DNA of 64,000 nucleotides from contig CM075943.1 in the NCBI GenBank assembly GCA_038030265.1, positions 46,438,001-46,502,000 on the forward strand. Reading direction: 5' to 3'. The position numbers and the translations under genes were made by a program. Numbering within the stretch: the stretch's first letter is position 1; every line of letters starts with the position of its first letter. The stretch comes from Corythucha ciliata (lineage: Eukaryota > Arthropoda > Insecta > Hemiptera > Tingidae). Positions 11,210-23,579 of the stretch are shown piece by piece. The notes beneath the pieces were generated by a model that saw nothing but the letters and a program-made list of their open reading frames with translations, was not told the DNA's origin and searched no databases.

Positions 11210-14200
11210 CTTGTGACCCTGAAAATTCAAGAAAATGACTAAAAGGTAACGTGCGAAGTAAAGCGGTAAAAGAAGCCAGTCATATGGAGTTAACTGGATA
11301 CACGAAAAAAATAAGGAATAAATTAATAAAAGGAGGAACGTGAAAGCGCACCGCGATGTGGGAAAATAAGTTGACCACGCGTGAACAAGTCATGAATTGT
11401 TAATTTAGACGTCCGTTTCAATAAAATTACGCCTTTCTCTTCATCCTAAGACTGTCTCAAGAAAAATATTTAAAAAATTAACACGAAATTCTTCCCTTTT
11501 TCCATAATTTTTCTGACTAAGAGGCAATATAAATATCCCAGAAAAATAAACAGAGTTCAAACGCTCTTTAGGTTCAAAGGAGATTTAGAGCCCAGTTTTT
11601 AGACACTTCATTCATTCATTTTATCTTGATTGCTCACAGATGCTTACGGCTCACTCTTCTGCGTCCAATGATTTCTCACGTAAGAGTTTAGGTTGAAGAG
11701 GGGAGAAGTTGTAGCCTGTATAACCACAGATTCATCGAGAGAATCTTCATTCCCACATTATTCAAGTGCACCCCCCCCCCTGTGCAAGATCACTCTCATG
11801 GCGGGGGGGGGGGGCATTCGTTGACACGACGGTGGAGTTTCAATAATAGTCGTAGCCTCGAAGACAACGTCTTGAAGACCACTTAAAAGGAACTAAAAAT
11901 GTGAGAGAGAGTGAGAAAAAAAGACCCCCTAAACAAAATCGAGATTTTGCGAAGAGCTCCGCTAACGTTAACGCTATTCACATTTCAACCAACTAAATGT
12001 TTACTACCCTAGCAACGCGTACACAAGAATTAACTTTAGCGTTTACGGGACTGGTTGCAAAATCTCTCTTATTAAAATATGTATGAACAAAAAATACTGC
12101 CTGAGGAACATCTGCCGCAAAAGTAAAAGTCAGTGATAACGCAGGTAGGGGCGCGAAGATGCTTTCCTTTAGAGGCATTGAACTCCACTCATTTTTGTTG
12201 GACAACAACGTAATTTTGCAACCAAAGTCAAAGTTATAAGGGTGGGGGTCCCCCTCCCATCAAAAATTATCAAAGCGATTTTCACCGCTTGTGAGGTGCA
12301 TTGTTAGCGGAGACCCCCCTTCTCACGCCAACGATGCACCTACACACTCACAAGCAGTGAAAACCTATCTCACAAGGTCAGGTTCTAGGGGTATCTGACG
12401 GCATACCCATAACTTCCTACAGGTAATTATCCTGGAAAAAAAAAGGTCCCAAGGGGCCAATGAACCGAAATTTGGTGGCGTATAAAGAGAGACTTTATAC
12501 CCCTGGCACTAAACGATTCACGGGGAGAACTCCTTCAACGGCTCGTCTGATGAAAAATCCGTTTTAATTATCCGATTCCCCATGATGAGAATAGTCAAAA
12601 TACGAGGTTTCGTCCATTTTATTATATTATGGGCATTTTCTCCAAATACCCCCATGGGTTAAGGTGGGCTTTGAATTTGGCAATTTTCTCAAAGTGTTCA
12701 GGGTTTATGAGTCTTCAGACCTAGCTGAAATGAGAACTGGCAGCGGATCCGGCCAGGATGTCCCAAAGAAGGCGTCAGCCCCCCTCACAGTGGCCAAAAA
12801 AATTGAGCGTTTTGGCTTTTGGCCCGTTATTCGAAGTGTTTTGATTTGAGCTGTAAGAAAATTATGAGTCAAGCAATAAGACAATTACCCCCTCCCGCCG
12901 TAAACATTGTCTGCCTACCGAATTTGAAAAAAGTTCATTCGTTAGTGCTGGTTAGTCCTCGAATTTGAAAGCTCTCTGTCGCTTTGCAATGACCATTTTT
13001 TTTGCGTAAAATCTGTTTTTGGGCGAATTCCGAGATTTAATTTGTATTTCAATATCAAAAGTGTTTAGTTTCAACGCCAATCAGCCTATTTGAATGGGTG
13101 AATTGATAGTTTCCGAGTGTATCCTGTGAATGAACAATGACGAGTTGAAGAAAGGTGGCTAGCTGCCCACCCTTGCCAGTTCGTGGAGGCACACTTCGTG
13201 GCTAAAATTGAGAATGAGCGCTAATTCAAGATTTAACAATGGGAAAACCCGCTGATTTTTGGCAAAATATAGAAAAATGCTAATGCGTGCTAATTTTCGG
13301 ATAAAATTAATACCCGGAAATCACGGTACTTTTTACCCAAAGTAGTAACTTTTGAAATCTCGTTTGAAACCAAGTGAACCCCACGTGGGAGAGAAAGTGA
13401 GTCCCCACCCATCCCAACAGAGGGGGTCAAATATTATCCCCGGACCGGGGGGGGGGGATGTCAAGACCGTTTCAAATTACGTCACATTTTCCCATTTTTG
13501 CTGAGTACGTATTATGTGATCCCCCATGATCTCTCACTGATTATCGAAAATCCGTATCGGAGGCGTATCGAGCAGGCTGCAATTCCATGTGGTAGGCTCC
13601 ACAGAAGGCGTAGAGCCTTGCCGTTTTATTCAGTTATAATGCTGGGATTACACCTCACAATCTCCGCTAATTACCACACACCAGTCCCTCCGACCAAATT
13701 TTAGGGTTGACTTTACTGTTTCGTTTGACTTTTTGCCTGAGCTCATTGCTTCCCGTAACGCTCTTTCTGATGTTTGAAATGGGTGAAAGAAATAATCAAC
13801 TTAAACTATGCAGTCTTTGGTGAATAAAGAAACTGTGGTAGCAAAACAGAAAATAGTGGGGAGGACACGGCCCTTTTGGACGAAATTATGGGTCGCGAGT
13901 CACTTTTGGGTTTCGGGAAGTTTCGTGGCCTCAAAGTATTTATGTGGTGAGGAGGTGAAACTTAAGATATTGTTGAACACAGTCATGACTTTCTGGGGTT
14001 TTAGGTTTCGATCCTAGGAGATACCGTATCTCCTTTAACGTTTGGAATGATAGCTTTGTCTTTCTTGAAAATTACGTCGTAGCCATGATGTGTTATTTTC
14101 CCGACATCAGGTACAAGGATGGATTCGTTCAAATCAATCGATTTTTGTTCTTGACCAGTTTGAATTTTTCAATTTGACGAGTCCTTTTGCCGTTACTACC

Positions 14201-14220
14201 GACGTCGAATTGTTGGCTAA
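11210..14220. other. Intergenic, repeat-derived sequence
   Basis: I recognise no gene. The stretch contains the upstream region of the TDRD7-like gene, C and G homopolymers near 11771, 11806 and 13448, a small imperfect hairpin at about 12270-12365, and the inverted copy of the 962-1066 repeat at about 12516-12619. Short ORFs here resemble nothing I know. Confidence 0.5.
12516..12619 (-). repeat. Inverted copy of the repeat at 962-1066
   Basis: About 100 bp reads as the diverged reverse complement of 962-1066. Shared phrases include GGGGAGAACT, TTCAACGGCTCGTC and GAGGTTTCGTCCATTT or their complements. The two copies flank the TDRD7-like gene in opposite orientation. Confidence 0.75.
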
Positions 14221-14224
14221 CTAA

Positions 14225-14368
14225 GGCCCCCTGTTCATACGATGCAATGTTTGAAGCTTAATTGCGTGCTGGATTTTTAAAAATGTGCGGTCACTACCGA
14301 GGAACATATGTTTTTAAAAAACCAGCGTGCAATATAACTTCAAACATTGCATCGTGTGAACAGGGCTT
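14225..14368. mobile_element. Short MITE-like TIR element
   Basis: About 144 bp with inverted ends of roughly 45 bp (left GCCCCCTGTTCATACGATGC, right GCATCGTGTGAACAGGGC). There is no coding capacity. The ends are of the 'ttcacac/gttcacaag' style shared with other MITEs in this window at 34243 and 55099. Confidence 0.8.
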
Positions 14369-14467
14369 CTTCAATTACCAACAAGTTTTCATGAAAGGGC
14401 GTAGGTTTTTAACTTTTCCCCGGGGGGCTTCTGCTCTCAAATTTGTTAAAAATTTGTAATTATCACT

Positions 14468-14734
14468 TTGAAGAATTCAAGGAAAAATTATTGAACCCTC
14501 AGCCATATGTTCATTTTTTAATGGATGCGCATTTCGGAGCGACCCCCGCTCCCTCATCAGCACAATTAAACAAAATGAACTCCACTTAACGGAATTATAT
14601 CACGGAAGTTGTTAAGTGGAGTTCATTTTGTTTAATTGTGCTGATGAGGGAACGGGGGTCGCTCCGAAATGCGCATCCATTAAAAAATGAACATATGGCT
14701 GAGGATTCAATAATTTTCCCTTGAATTCTTCAAG
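14468..14734. repeat. Near-perfect palindrome, arms about 123 bp
   Basis: The left arm is about 14468-14590 and the right arm about 14611-14734, with a 20 bp spacer at the centre. Only a handful of mismatches separate the arms (for example gacccccgctccct against agggaacgggggtc). The outer ends read TTGAAGAATTCAAGG and CCTTGAATTCTTCAA. It is either a young foldback element or a recent inverted duplication. Confidence 0.85.
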
Positions 14735-14910
14735 CTTCGATATCAGCCAACAATAAATTTGGGTCATAGTGAGTATTATCACTTTGTTTCATTTTAGGAA
14801 CTTATGTATACAGTAGATGCGGTTGAAAGACCTAGGAATACGTGATCGGACACTGTCGATTTTTATGCAGGATGTTCCGAATCAAGCACGGACAAATTTG
14901 TGGATGAAAG

Positions 14911-15902
14911 TAGACCTCATATGCGACCGAAATCACCATACTCATCATGGTCCGAAAATGAAAACCCTTCGAGATATGATTTTTCGAACGATTTTTAAGG
15001 CTTACGTAATTTTTTTTTTAACTAACGGCGAGAAATTCGCGTTCAATTTGAATTTTTACAACTTTTGGTGATGAATTCGGAAATAGCACTCTATTTTCTG
15101 TCAGGATTAGCCATTTTCGACAGACGATAACTATGTTATCGCACCCTCGCTACAATAGTGTCGTAACTCAAAAACATATTTAAAAAAAAAAAAAAAAAAC
15201 ACACGAAAAACAGTTTTCAGCCAAGTTTTCAAAAACTGTTTTTTGGTGTTTTCTGAAAAAAATATGTTTTTGAGTTACGATACTATTGTAGCGAGGGTGC
15301 GTTATGTACCCTTTAATGCGAATCAAAGTCGTGCGAATCGGAGATTTTATTTATTTATTTATTTTTTATTTTTTTTTTAAGTCAGTCCCCGTATGTCCAG
15401 CGTACGGACAACCCGTGATTCAAAAAAACATCTTCAAAGTGTCCTTTTGAAAAATAGTCATAAGCGTTTTCTTAGTTGTCTGGTGATTTTTCATCAGAAA
15501 TGACGATTTCTTAGAAAAAATAATTATTTTTCTATTCAAAATCGCTTGTTTTGACCTGAAAAATTTTGAGATTTGTCGTTTTGTGTTTAGTTTTTGGACA
15601 AACGGGGACTGACTTTTTTTGAAAAAAAAAATCCCCGATTTGCACGACTTTGAGCCGCATTTCAGGACACATAAAATAGTAAATATCCACCGCAAATGGC
15701 TAATCCTGACAGGAAATAGAGTGCTCTTTCCGAATCCATCACCAAAAGTTGCAAAAATGCAAATTGAAAGCGATTTTCTCGCATTTAGTTGAAAAAGTGA
15801 TGTAAGTAAGCCATGAAAAAGCGTTAGAAAAATCAAATCTCGAAGGGTTTTGATTTTCGGACCGTAGGGGTATAGGGTGACTTCGGACGTAAATGAGGTC
15901 TA
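14911..15902. mobile_element. Nested inverted-repeat element with inner palindrome
   Basis: The outer arms match in inverted orientation: TAGACCTCAT near 14911 with ATGAGGTCTA near 15893, AACCCTTCGAGAT near 14966 with ATCTCGAAGGGTT near 15837, and the block around 15055-15115 with 15690-15770. An inner palindrome at about 15117-15316 (CGCACCCTCGCTACAATAGT and its complement) surrounds a poly-A and an AAAACAG..CTGTTTT core. A partial relative occurs near 39120-39250. No transposase ORF was seen. Confidence 0.75.
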
Positions 15903-16438
15903 TTTAAACCCAGTTTTTTTTTGTCACACTTATCTCCTTCCACCCCGTATAATTACTATTTTTAAAGTCAATTTTAGTGAAATGTGCTGCGGTAACTTGA
16001 AACAATATTTATTGACCACGTTCACAAGTTCTGCATGTGCCAAGCGTCTGTGGAGTGTGGATGCAACCAAACGTATTATTTATTCCCTAGAAAAATAAAG
16101 CATTTTCATAGGTTTCTCAGGCTCCACACTTCCACCGGCTGAAACTTCCGCAGACGCACGTCCTCGGGTTGACAGTTTGTGAAGGACCTTACAACCAGGG
16201 AACTTAGACTTTCTATACGAAAAATGTCATGTTCTGACAATAATAAGTAGGTACCTAGTTATTAAAATTCGTTGAAGATTCGTGAAATAAATAAAAAAGC
16301 GTTTAATTTGTTGCAAAGATAGCCCCTCCCCCTTTATCGTTAACCACCATCACTACGGGTGTTCCGGTTTGATGGGTCTACTAACTCGTTACCCTAATCA
16401 TCCTTTCAACATGCAGTACTACTTCAGTACTTCAACCT

Positions 16439-16569
16439 GGGCCCTTATTCCGAACAGTCGTGAAAACATGCCACAAGCGGGATCCAAGGACTCCGAATAA
16501 GAAATAACATTATCCCGCCATAGCAACCACACTTGCGGCATTTTTCCCGACGTTTCTGAATGGGGCCCC
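16439..16569 (-). mobile_element. MITE-like element, family of 19345-19483, inverted copy
   Basis: Ends GGGCCCTTATTCCGAACAG and TTCTGAATGGGGCCCC, with the internal phrases GCGGGATCCAAGGAC and AACATTATCCCGCC. It is the reverse complement, with divergence, of the element that interrupts the copia gag fragment at about 19345-19483. Confidence 0.75.
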
Positions 16570-16829
16570 TGGAGTGCTTTGCAGCATTGATCCTGCGTCT
16601 TTCACAGCATTTAGTTTTAATGTTATGATCGTATTGATAAGATGTTCGTTGAAACTGTAACGAAGGGACAAAAACACGATGAGAACAAATAACGTCAGCA
16701 AGAAGAACGCCCAATTTTTCAGCTTCTTTGGGTGGCAGTGGGGAGAATCCGACTCTCCCACCCCGAAGAAGTAGCCTTCAGTACGACCCTGATCTTCAAA
16801 CTATATAATTTCTGCTCTGCAGATCACAA

Positions 16830-18382
16830 TGGCATTTGACCCCCTATTTACGAGTCCGGAAGTCTGCCATGCTCTATCTGGGGCCTAAGGATTTTTTATA
16901 GCTAATTAAAGTCCTTAATTTGAGACTTGAATTTAACCAGAAGAACATAGTCCAGAAACTAGTCTAATTCGAAAGGTTTTATGGAGCTGATTACGAATAT
17001 GATCGTCTGCCGCCGTCTGCCTGGGGCATTTGCCCTCTGTGGCTCGCCAAACTCACGAAATTCGGTAAATTTTAATTAACCGAAAGAACATAGTCCTGAA
17101 ACCGGTCTTATTCGATAGGTTTTATGGATATTTTATGGTTTTATGGAGGACAAATATAATCGTCTGCCGGCCTCTGCCTGGAGCATTTGCCCTCGGTGGC
17201 CAGTAAACTCCTTAAATCTGGGATATTTATTAACCGGAAGAACTAAGTCCGGAAAATGGTCTTTTGCGACACGTATCGTGTGGCTGAATACGAAAATGAT
17301 CGTCTGCCGGTGTCCGCCTGGGGCACTTGCCCTTAGTGATCAGTCAAATTGCACCGTAGGAAAATGATTAACCGGAAGAACATAGTCCTGAAACTAGTCT
17401 CATTCGAAAGGTTTTATGGAGCTGATAACGAATATGATCGTCTGCCGCCGTAGATGTAGGAAGTTTGACCGGCCACCGTGGGCAAATGCACCAGGCTGAC
17501 GTCGCCAGATGATTATATTTGTGATAATTCATAAATCCAATCGAATAAGACCAGTTTCAGGACTATGTCCTTCTGGTTAATTAAAATTTCCCAAATTAAG
17601 TGAGTTTAGCGAGCCACAGAGGGCAAATGCCCCAGGCAGACACCAGCAGACGATCGTTTTCGTATTCAGCCTCATAAAACCTGAAGCAAAAGACCATTTT
17701 CCGGGTTTAGTTCTTCCGGTTAATTAATATCCCTTATTCAGGGAGTTTGACTGGCCACTGAGGGCAAATGCCCCAGGCAGACGATCATATTCGTAATCAG
17801 CTGTATTAAACCTTTCGAATGAGACTAGTTTCACGACTATACATATATTCTTCCGGTTAATCATTTTCCCTCTGTGCAGTTTGGCGGGTCACTGAGGGCA
17901 AGTGCTCCAGGCAGACGATCATTTTCGTATTCAGCCACATGAAACCTGTCTCATAAGACAATATTCCGGACTTAGTTTTTCTGGTTAATTAATATCCCTG
18001 ATTTAGGGAGTTTGACTGATCACCGAGGGCGAATGCCCCAGGCAGACGATTATATTTGTAATAATCTCCATAGATCCTTTCGAATAAGACCAGTTTCAAG
18101 ACTATGTTCTTCCAGTTAGTTAAAGTTTACTGAATTTCGTGAGTTTGGCGAGCCACTGAGGGCAAATGCCCCAGGCAGACGGCGGCAGACGATCATATTC
18201 GTAATCAGCTCCATTTGAATGAGACTAGTTTCAGGACTATGTTCTTCCGGTTAAATTCATGTCCCAAATTAAGGACTTTAATTAGCTATAAAATCCTTAG
18301 GCCCCAGATAGAGCATGGCAGACTTCCGGCATGAACATAGCGCCCTATTTACGGCGACTCGTAAATAGGGGGTCAAATGCCA
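16830..18382. mobile_element. Foldback-like element: inverted arms built of about 140 bp tandem units
   Basis: The outer ends are exact complements (TGGCATTTGACCCCCTATTT at the left, its complement ending at 18382). The left half holds about four direct units marked by GAAGAACATAGTCC near 16942, 17085, 17237 and 17375. The right half holds about six or seven units of the same sequence in reverse orientation, at spacings of about 135-140 bp. Every unit also carries GATCGTCTGCCG-type and CTGGGGCATTTGCC-type boxes. Long inverted arms made of tandem repeats are characteristic of Foldback elements. No ORF of note was found. Confidence 0.8.
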
Positions 18383-18798
18383 TCATTTTGCACATCTTTT
18401 GTGACTATGTTCTTCTGGTTGAATGGGACTGTCGCCAGCTCTCGGTCTATGTTTTTTTCAACACTCAACTTTTGTATAATTTTCGAATTTAGCGGGTAAT
18501 CTACTTTCATAGTAGAGCAGCGCAACGTATCGGGAGCAAAAATCCCAACCCACGAACCGCTTCAATTTTTTAACATACAAATAATACAAAGTTTAATGAC
18601 TTGGTTTTCCATATGACTTTGCTTTGAGTGCGACCTTCAAGACTTTCAAATTTATTTTTATCTTGGTGCACCCGTGCACCCGCTGTCGAGACACCAACTC
18701 TCGGTTCCGTTTCGATCAATTTGATCTGTGAGTGAGAGAATTGCGTGAAAACTTTCCTGCTTCTTTTCCAGTTTGGATTGTTGGCGGCTCTGGGGATC

Positions 18799-18940
18799 AA
18801 CCATGAGCTAGTGTAAAAATACCGTCAAAACGCGGTATCTATGGCGTTACAACATTATTATAGTAACCTTAACATTATTTGTGATAAAGCTTCCTTAGTT
18901 ACCGCTTGCGTTAATTTTTTAACGCTAGCTCATGGTTGAC
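18799..18940. mobile_element. MITE inserted in the copia fragment (ACCATGAGCTAG ends)
   Basis: Inverted termini of about 15-20 bp (CAACCATGAGCTAG at the left, CTAGCTCATGGTTG at the right) enclose an AT-rich core. It lies exactly between the zinc-knuckle part of the copia gag and its protease, so it is a later insertion. Confidence 0.8.
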
Positions 18941-19344
18941 CCCCTTGGAGACATTGCACGGGCAATTTATAGCTTTGTGACCAATATCTCTACATCGGTT
19001 ACACCTGAGTTTAAACTTTATTTCGTCAGGCCGCTTCTTCAGACAGAATTTCTTGGTTTTCGCGATAAGAGCATGGGGTTGACTTTCATGTTTTTCATGA
19101 CGAGCGTCACTTTCTTCGAGTATTTTTATTTTGAGGGCTTCGGGACTGGGATGGGAGTCTCGCGATTCGATAGCACACCGAAAATTTTCAATTTCGTCAG
19201 GGAAGCTGTATAGTAGCATGATTAACAAGAGATCATCGTTTATGTCGACTGCCATTTTATGTAGCTGATCGACAATATCAAAGAAATTGTTGACGTGAGT
19301 TCGTATGTCTTCTCCGGATTCCATTTTATGGAGCGAAGCTTTCC

Positions 19345-19483
19345 GAGCTGGGGCCGTATTCCTAAGCCGAGTGAGAATGCCGCAAAAAGCGGTTGCTACG
19401 GCGGGATAATGTTATTTTTTATTCGGCGTCCTTGGATCCCGCATGCGGCATTTTTTCCCGAGAGTTCAGAATAAAGCCCCTAG
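19345..19483. mobile_element. MITE inserted in copia gag (GGGGCCGTATTC / GGGGCTTTATTC ends)
   Basis: About 139 bp with inverted ends and an internal self-complementary pair (GCGGTTGCTACGGCGGG and GGATCCCGCATGCGG regions). It splits the gag reading frame between the 19484-19750 part and the part below 19344. Another copy is at 16439-16569. Confidence 0.8.
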
Positions 19484-19769
19484 TCCCTTCGATTGGTAAA
19501 TCGAATGTAACTTGTCCCCGACCTCTTTGGATGTTCGACAGTTCTTAACTTGAGAAACTTCTCCGGGACTGATAGACAGGATCAAGTCAGCTCTTGCTTT
19601 TCGATCAGCTAGGCCCCTAACTATTTCTTCTTGTGCATCTTCGGGACGTCGCTTTGGTCTAGAAACATACTCCCAAGCATCAGGTTTAATTAGCAGAACT
19701 TCAGCTTGTAATTTCCACCTTCTCGAAGATGTCTTTTCGAAGACTTTCAATTCTGAGCGATAAACTCAT

Positions 19770-22570
19770 TTTCTACTTTTCAATGTGAACTTTTATATTG
19801 AAAAGTGTTCTTCTGTTTTGAGCGTTAAGTCTCATAATCTATTGAGAAGAGAAAAGTCTTTGTATTTTTAGGGCAACGGAAAACGAAAAGTCATATTTTC
19901 ATATGATTTCCACAACATAATAAACAGGAAGATTTTGATATTCTAACAGATTTTCACTCCGGGCCCCGATTGGAGTAGGTCCGCCACTGCCATTCATTAA
20001 CGCTGTTTTATTCACTGAACTTTTCTTTCTTAAGCTGCGTTTACATTTGAGAGTTTTTTGCTCTCGAGAGTATTCTCGAGAGCTCTCGCTAGTCTAAATG
20101 GGCCAGAGTTTTCGGGAAGGGCATCCTGGCACTTTTAGAGAGTTTAACTCTCTAGTTTTACAGTTGTGAGGGGGGGCGTTCTAAGGAGCGGACTTCCCAG
20201 CCATCAGGGGGAGGGGAATAGACGTCGCTGATCATGGTTGACCCTCTGACTGGAATTTTGGTAGCAACAATAAATGAGGGAGGGAGGGGTGATTTTTTCT
20301 TTTTTCCGTTCAAATTTCACCTACGTCTCTGCCAACTGAAGGAAAATTTTGCCAACACCGAACTCCTGTTCTGCGAAGACCCGTAACTAAACCACTTTTC
20401 GAGTTTAAGGTAAAACTGAACAGGTTTTTCCGTGGCAGCATACAAGAGGGCCCCCTTCCACCACCCTCAAGCATCAGCTAAAACATCACGATGAAAGTAC
20501 AATTTCGAAAGCGGATGGAGAAAATTAGGCTGCAGGGCCAACGTGATGGAATGCAGTTCGTCCGTAGTGTCTTAAAATTGATATCACCGAAGATATTTAA
20601 AGCGGAACAACTGTAGTACCGAAGTTAAAAATGACGACTACGGGACAGAGTTCATGGGTCAATGCTAAGCTTGTTAACCAATCAATCTGCGGCGGGGGAG
20701 GGGGACTTGGAGTTAATTATCACTTCCTCGCTAGGAATGATTTTGTAGTTGCTGGTTGCTGCCTGTTTTTGGAAGAGGAAATTAGCACTAATCAAGCAAT
20801 GAAGTTGACACGCTCTGATTGTTCTAATATTAGCTTGAAATGCCGGGCAGAACTCTGCACTCGCGCTGGAAGGAGGAAAGTGCAAGCAAAGCGAAAAAAT
20901 AAATCCGTCGGCCTCGTTTGAGGATCACTGACATGATTAGGTGAAAAATTGAATAAACTCACCTTGAATTGACACTGGAACAAAACTACATAGCCCACTT
21001 GGACAACAACACTTTTAGCTGTGAAAATACGACAACAGACGACTTTTAACAAGATTTACAATAGTAAAAAAAAAGGGACACGTTAACCCCTCAAATTGCA
21101 GGCAAGCACTGACACCGTGACACGCTGTGTCTGAACTTCTGAAGGTCTTTCGAGCCGTCATCAAGGCATGGCGAGTGGAAAAAGAAGGGGTTGATAGGGG
21201 AAACTTTGACCGTTAAAAAGACCCGTGCCAACATAAACGTTTGTGAACGGTTTTACGAACTTTAACTTGTGACATAACCGAACGTTTGCAGAGGTCAAAT
21301 AAGATAAAGTTTGTGGTAAAATAATAACGCAAAAGGAAGGCGTGACGGAGAAAGAAAAATTATATAATTCGCGGCTAAATGGAAAAGTCCGCCTTTTTTG
21401 GTCAGATTACAGATTCCCGCGGTAACGGCCCGCCCTCCCCTCTTTCACTACAACCTAAACAACAGGTTTCGTTCGTACCTTCGTACGATTAGAGCAAAAA
21501 GTTCGAACTGAGTGTCTCTGAACTCTCGCGCGCGTCTTGTGCTTTACAAGGATTCTCTTCTGAAACATTGTGAAAAACTGTCGATTTCGACCTGAAGTAG
21601 CTATTCGGGGCCCGTTGTTCTTCGAGGGCGATTCATCTGAACTGGTTAGGTAAGATAAGCACTTTCTTCTTAGTTTGCCGCCTCTAAGTGGAAGAGGGGT
21701 TTTTTAGGGGCCCTTGACGTTGAAATTACTGAATGCAATAATTATTAGAATCTATGACTGAATGTTTCTTTCCATCCTGCAGGCAAGCATTTTTCCATTC
21801 AATGTTCTGAAAGGGTTAGGAAGAAAATCAACTGAGCTGCCCTTGAACCACGCGTGTTTATCTTAGTGTGTTCTACGAGAGCTCTTGTTAGTGGCGAGTA
21901 TTCAAAGGAGGCCTGTGGAGCTTAATGAGGGAGAATCTGAATTAATACCACGCCACTAGACGCCAATTTTCAAGGCCCGTGTAGTCGTCCAATTGGGGAA
22001 ACTGGCACAGGGGCACAGTTTTAAAGAGCCTAGTCCGCTTTGGTGCGCTAGCTAGACGCCTGGAGATAAGGTACCCTCCTCAGCTGTGACTCGCCCCAGG
22101 AGAGGGCAAATGAGTCCAAGAAAGGCAGGACGCCTGGAGAAGAGATCTTGCCCGTGGCAAACGTATGTGTAAGGGCCTCCCTGAGGGTTATTCGACACCG
22201 TACGGTTAGATCTCCAGGTGGTCCATCTCTGTATCCACCCAAATCTAACTACGGAAAAAACTAGGAAGCAGTAGCGCCGAAACTGTATCCAAGGTGTAGC
22301 AGCCGCTAAAGTAAAAGAGAATCAGTTCTCAACTCAGATCAGAAAATCATAGTTCAGTCAGAGAACTACCAATTTAAACCTGAGCACAAAGCCAGTGGCA
22401 TAGGTAGTAATTTGTCCTGGGGGGGGGGGGATCAGATTGAAATCTCGTTAGGGGGTTGGGAGAGGTAATTTCACGCAGCCACATCCCAGCCAGCAACTCT
22501 CTTGTATCTGGACATCTTGCGGGCCCCACCATAGCCTTGCCCGAGAACGAAATAACTATTAATCTCTAAA
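19770..22570. other. Intergenic, no gene recognised
   Basis: The stretch contains a small inverted-repeat unit at about 20035-20180 (GAGAGTTTTTTGCTCTCGAG palindromes), a 96-codon ORF at 20631-20921 with no recognisable domain, and a short ORF-like remnant around 22050-22240. I see no splice-supported gene. Confidence 0.4.
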
Positions 22571-23290
22571 GGGCCCACACACGGTCAAACATGCTTGACA
22601 TGCATGTTTGCCAACCTCGCTTGACAAGCAGATTTGATCGTGTGTGGGGTCATGTTTGAAGGATTGACATATCACGTTTGACGGTTTTCAGTTACCGCCA
22701 GAAAATTTGCTCTCAAACATTTGGATTGACAAACATGTTTGATCGTGTGTGTGTGTTTCAAACCATCAAACCTTCAAACCACACAGAAAAAAGGGTATTG
22801 GGGTGATTTTTATGAGAATGAAATAATTGGTTTTTCATAATAATCCGTTGACTAAATATTGGGTGTTTCACGAGGAAAGGACATACTTTCCTGGAAACAT
22901 GGAGCATACTTGCACACTTTACGTCTATAAGATAGACGATAAGAAAAAAAAATATATTTATAAAAAATCTCTGAGCACATCTCAGCTCTTCTAAGAGATT
23001 TTCGTGGCCAAAGTACCTCTTTTCATGAGCCATTGTTTGGTCCACATAGACCTTTTCTTCTCCTGTGGGCTTTATTTTGCGGCTTCGCCCCTGATAAGGC
23101 AATACAAATAACTCAAATGGTTAATATCCATACTTAAACATATTATGAACGCAAAATGAGCACTGCTGAAGCTTGGGCGCACGTTTGAAGTTGAAGCTTG
23201 ACGACAAGTTTGACCGTGTGGGTGCGACATCAAACGTCAAACATGCTTGACAAGCGAAACTGATAAAACCATGCTTGTCAAGCATGTTCC
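22571..23290. repeat. Inverted and dispersed GTCAAACATG-type repeats
   Basis: A TIR unit spans about 22571-22745, with ends GGCCCACACACGGTCAAACA and its complement near TTTGATCGTGTGTGTG. Related phrases (CAAACATGCTTGACAAGC, GACCGTGTGGGTG) recur at about 23190-23290. These look like two copies or halves of one MITE family separated by other sequence. Confidence 0.65.
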
Positions 23291-23579
23291 CTTTTACCCA
23301 ATTTAAAGGACAGTGGTGGCCACTCAATGATGTTGAGGAGGAAACCGCGTACATTCTCCACGGGACTCAACTCATGCTTTCGGCTCAAATCAAAACACTC
23401 GGAGTAAATGACCCTAAAAATCTCTTAGTTAATGGCGATTTTTGGAGGAACTGGCCAAAATTTAGAAATGGATGAAACCGTGGATCGTGGGGTCGTTGAC
23501 GGACCTACACCTAACGGGGCCCGGGGCGGAAATCTCCAAGAGGCCCCTAAATCTCTGTATAAACAAGAAATATAATGTT

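Larger units (their letters stand above)
18600..19765 (-). pseudogene. Ty1/copia gag-protease fragment, interrupted twice
   Basis: In sense (minus) order there is a gag N-terminal part at 19750-19484. A MITE follows at about 19345-19483. The gag C-terminal part is at 19344-18941, with a UBN2-like region (NNFFDIVDQLHKMAVDI) and a CCHC zinc knuckle (CNRCRDIGHKAINC). A second MITE lies at 18799-18940. Downstream is a copia protease signature (SWCLDSGCT) at about 18690, followed after a one-base frame change by a DKNKFESLE-like segment. In copia elements gag packages RNA and the DSG protease processes the polyprotein. Integrase and RT are absent and no LTRs were recognised, so this is a dead fragment. 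Reading frames are described only; no intact protein exists here. Confidence 0.85.

Noticed and set aside
20631..20921. 96-codon plus-strand ORF
   Set aside because: No domain, no splice context and an antisense ORF of similar length; likely chance.
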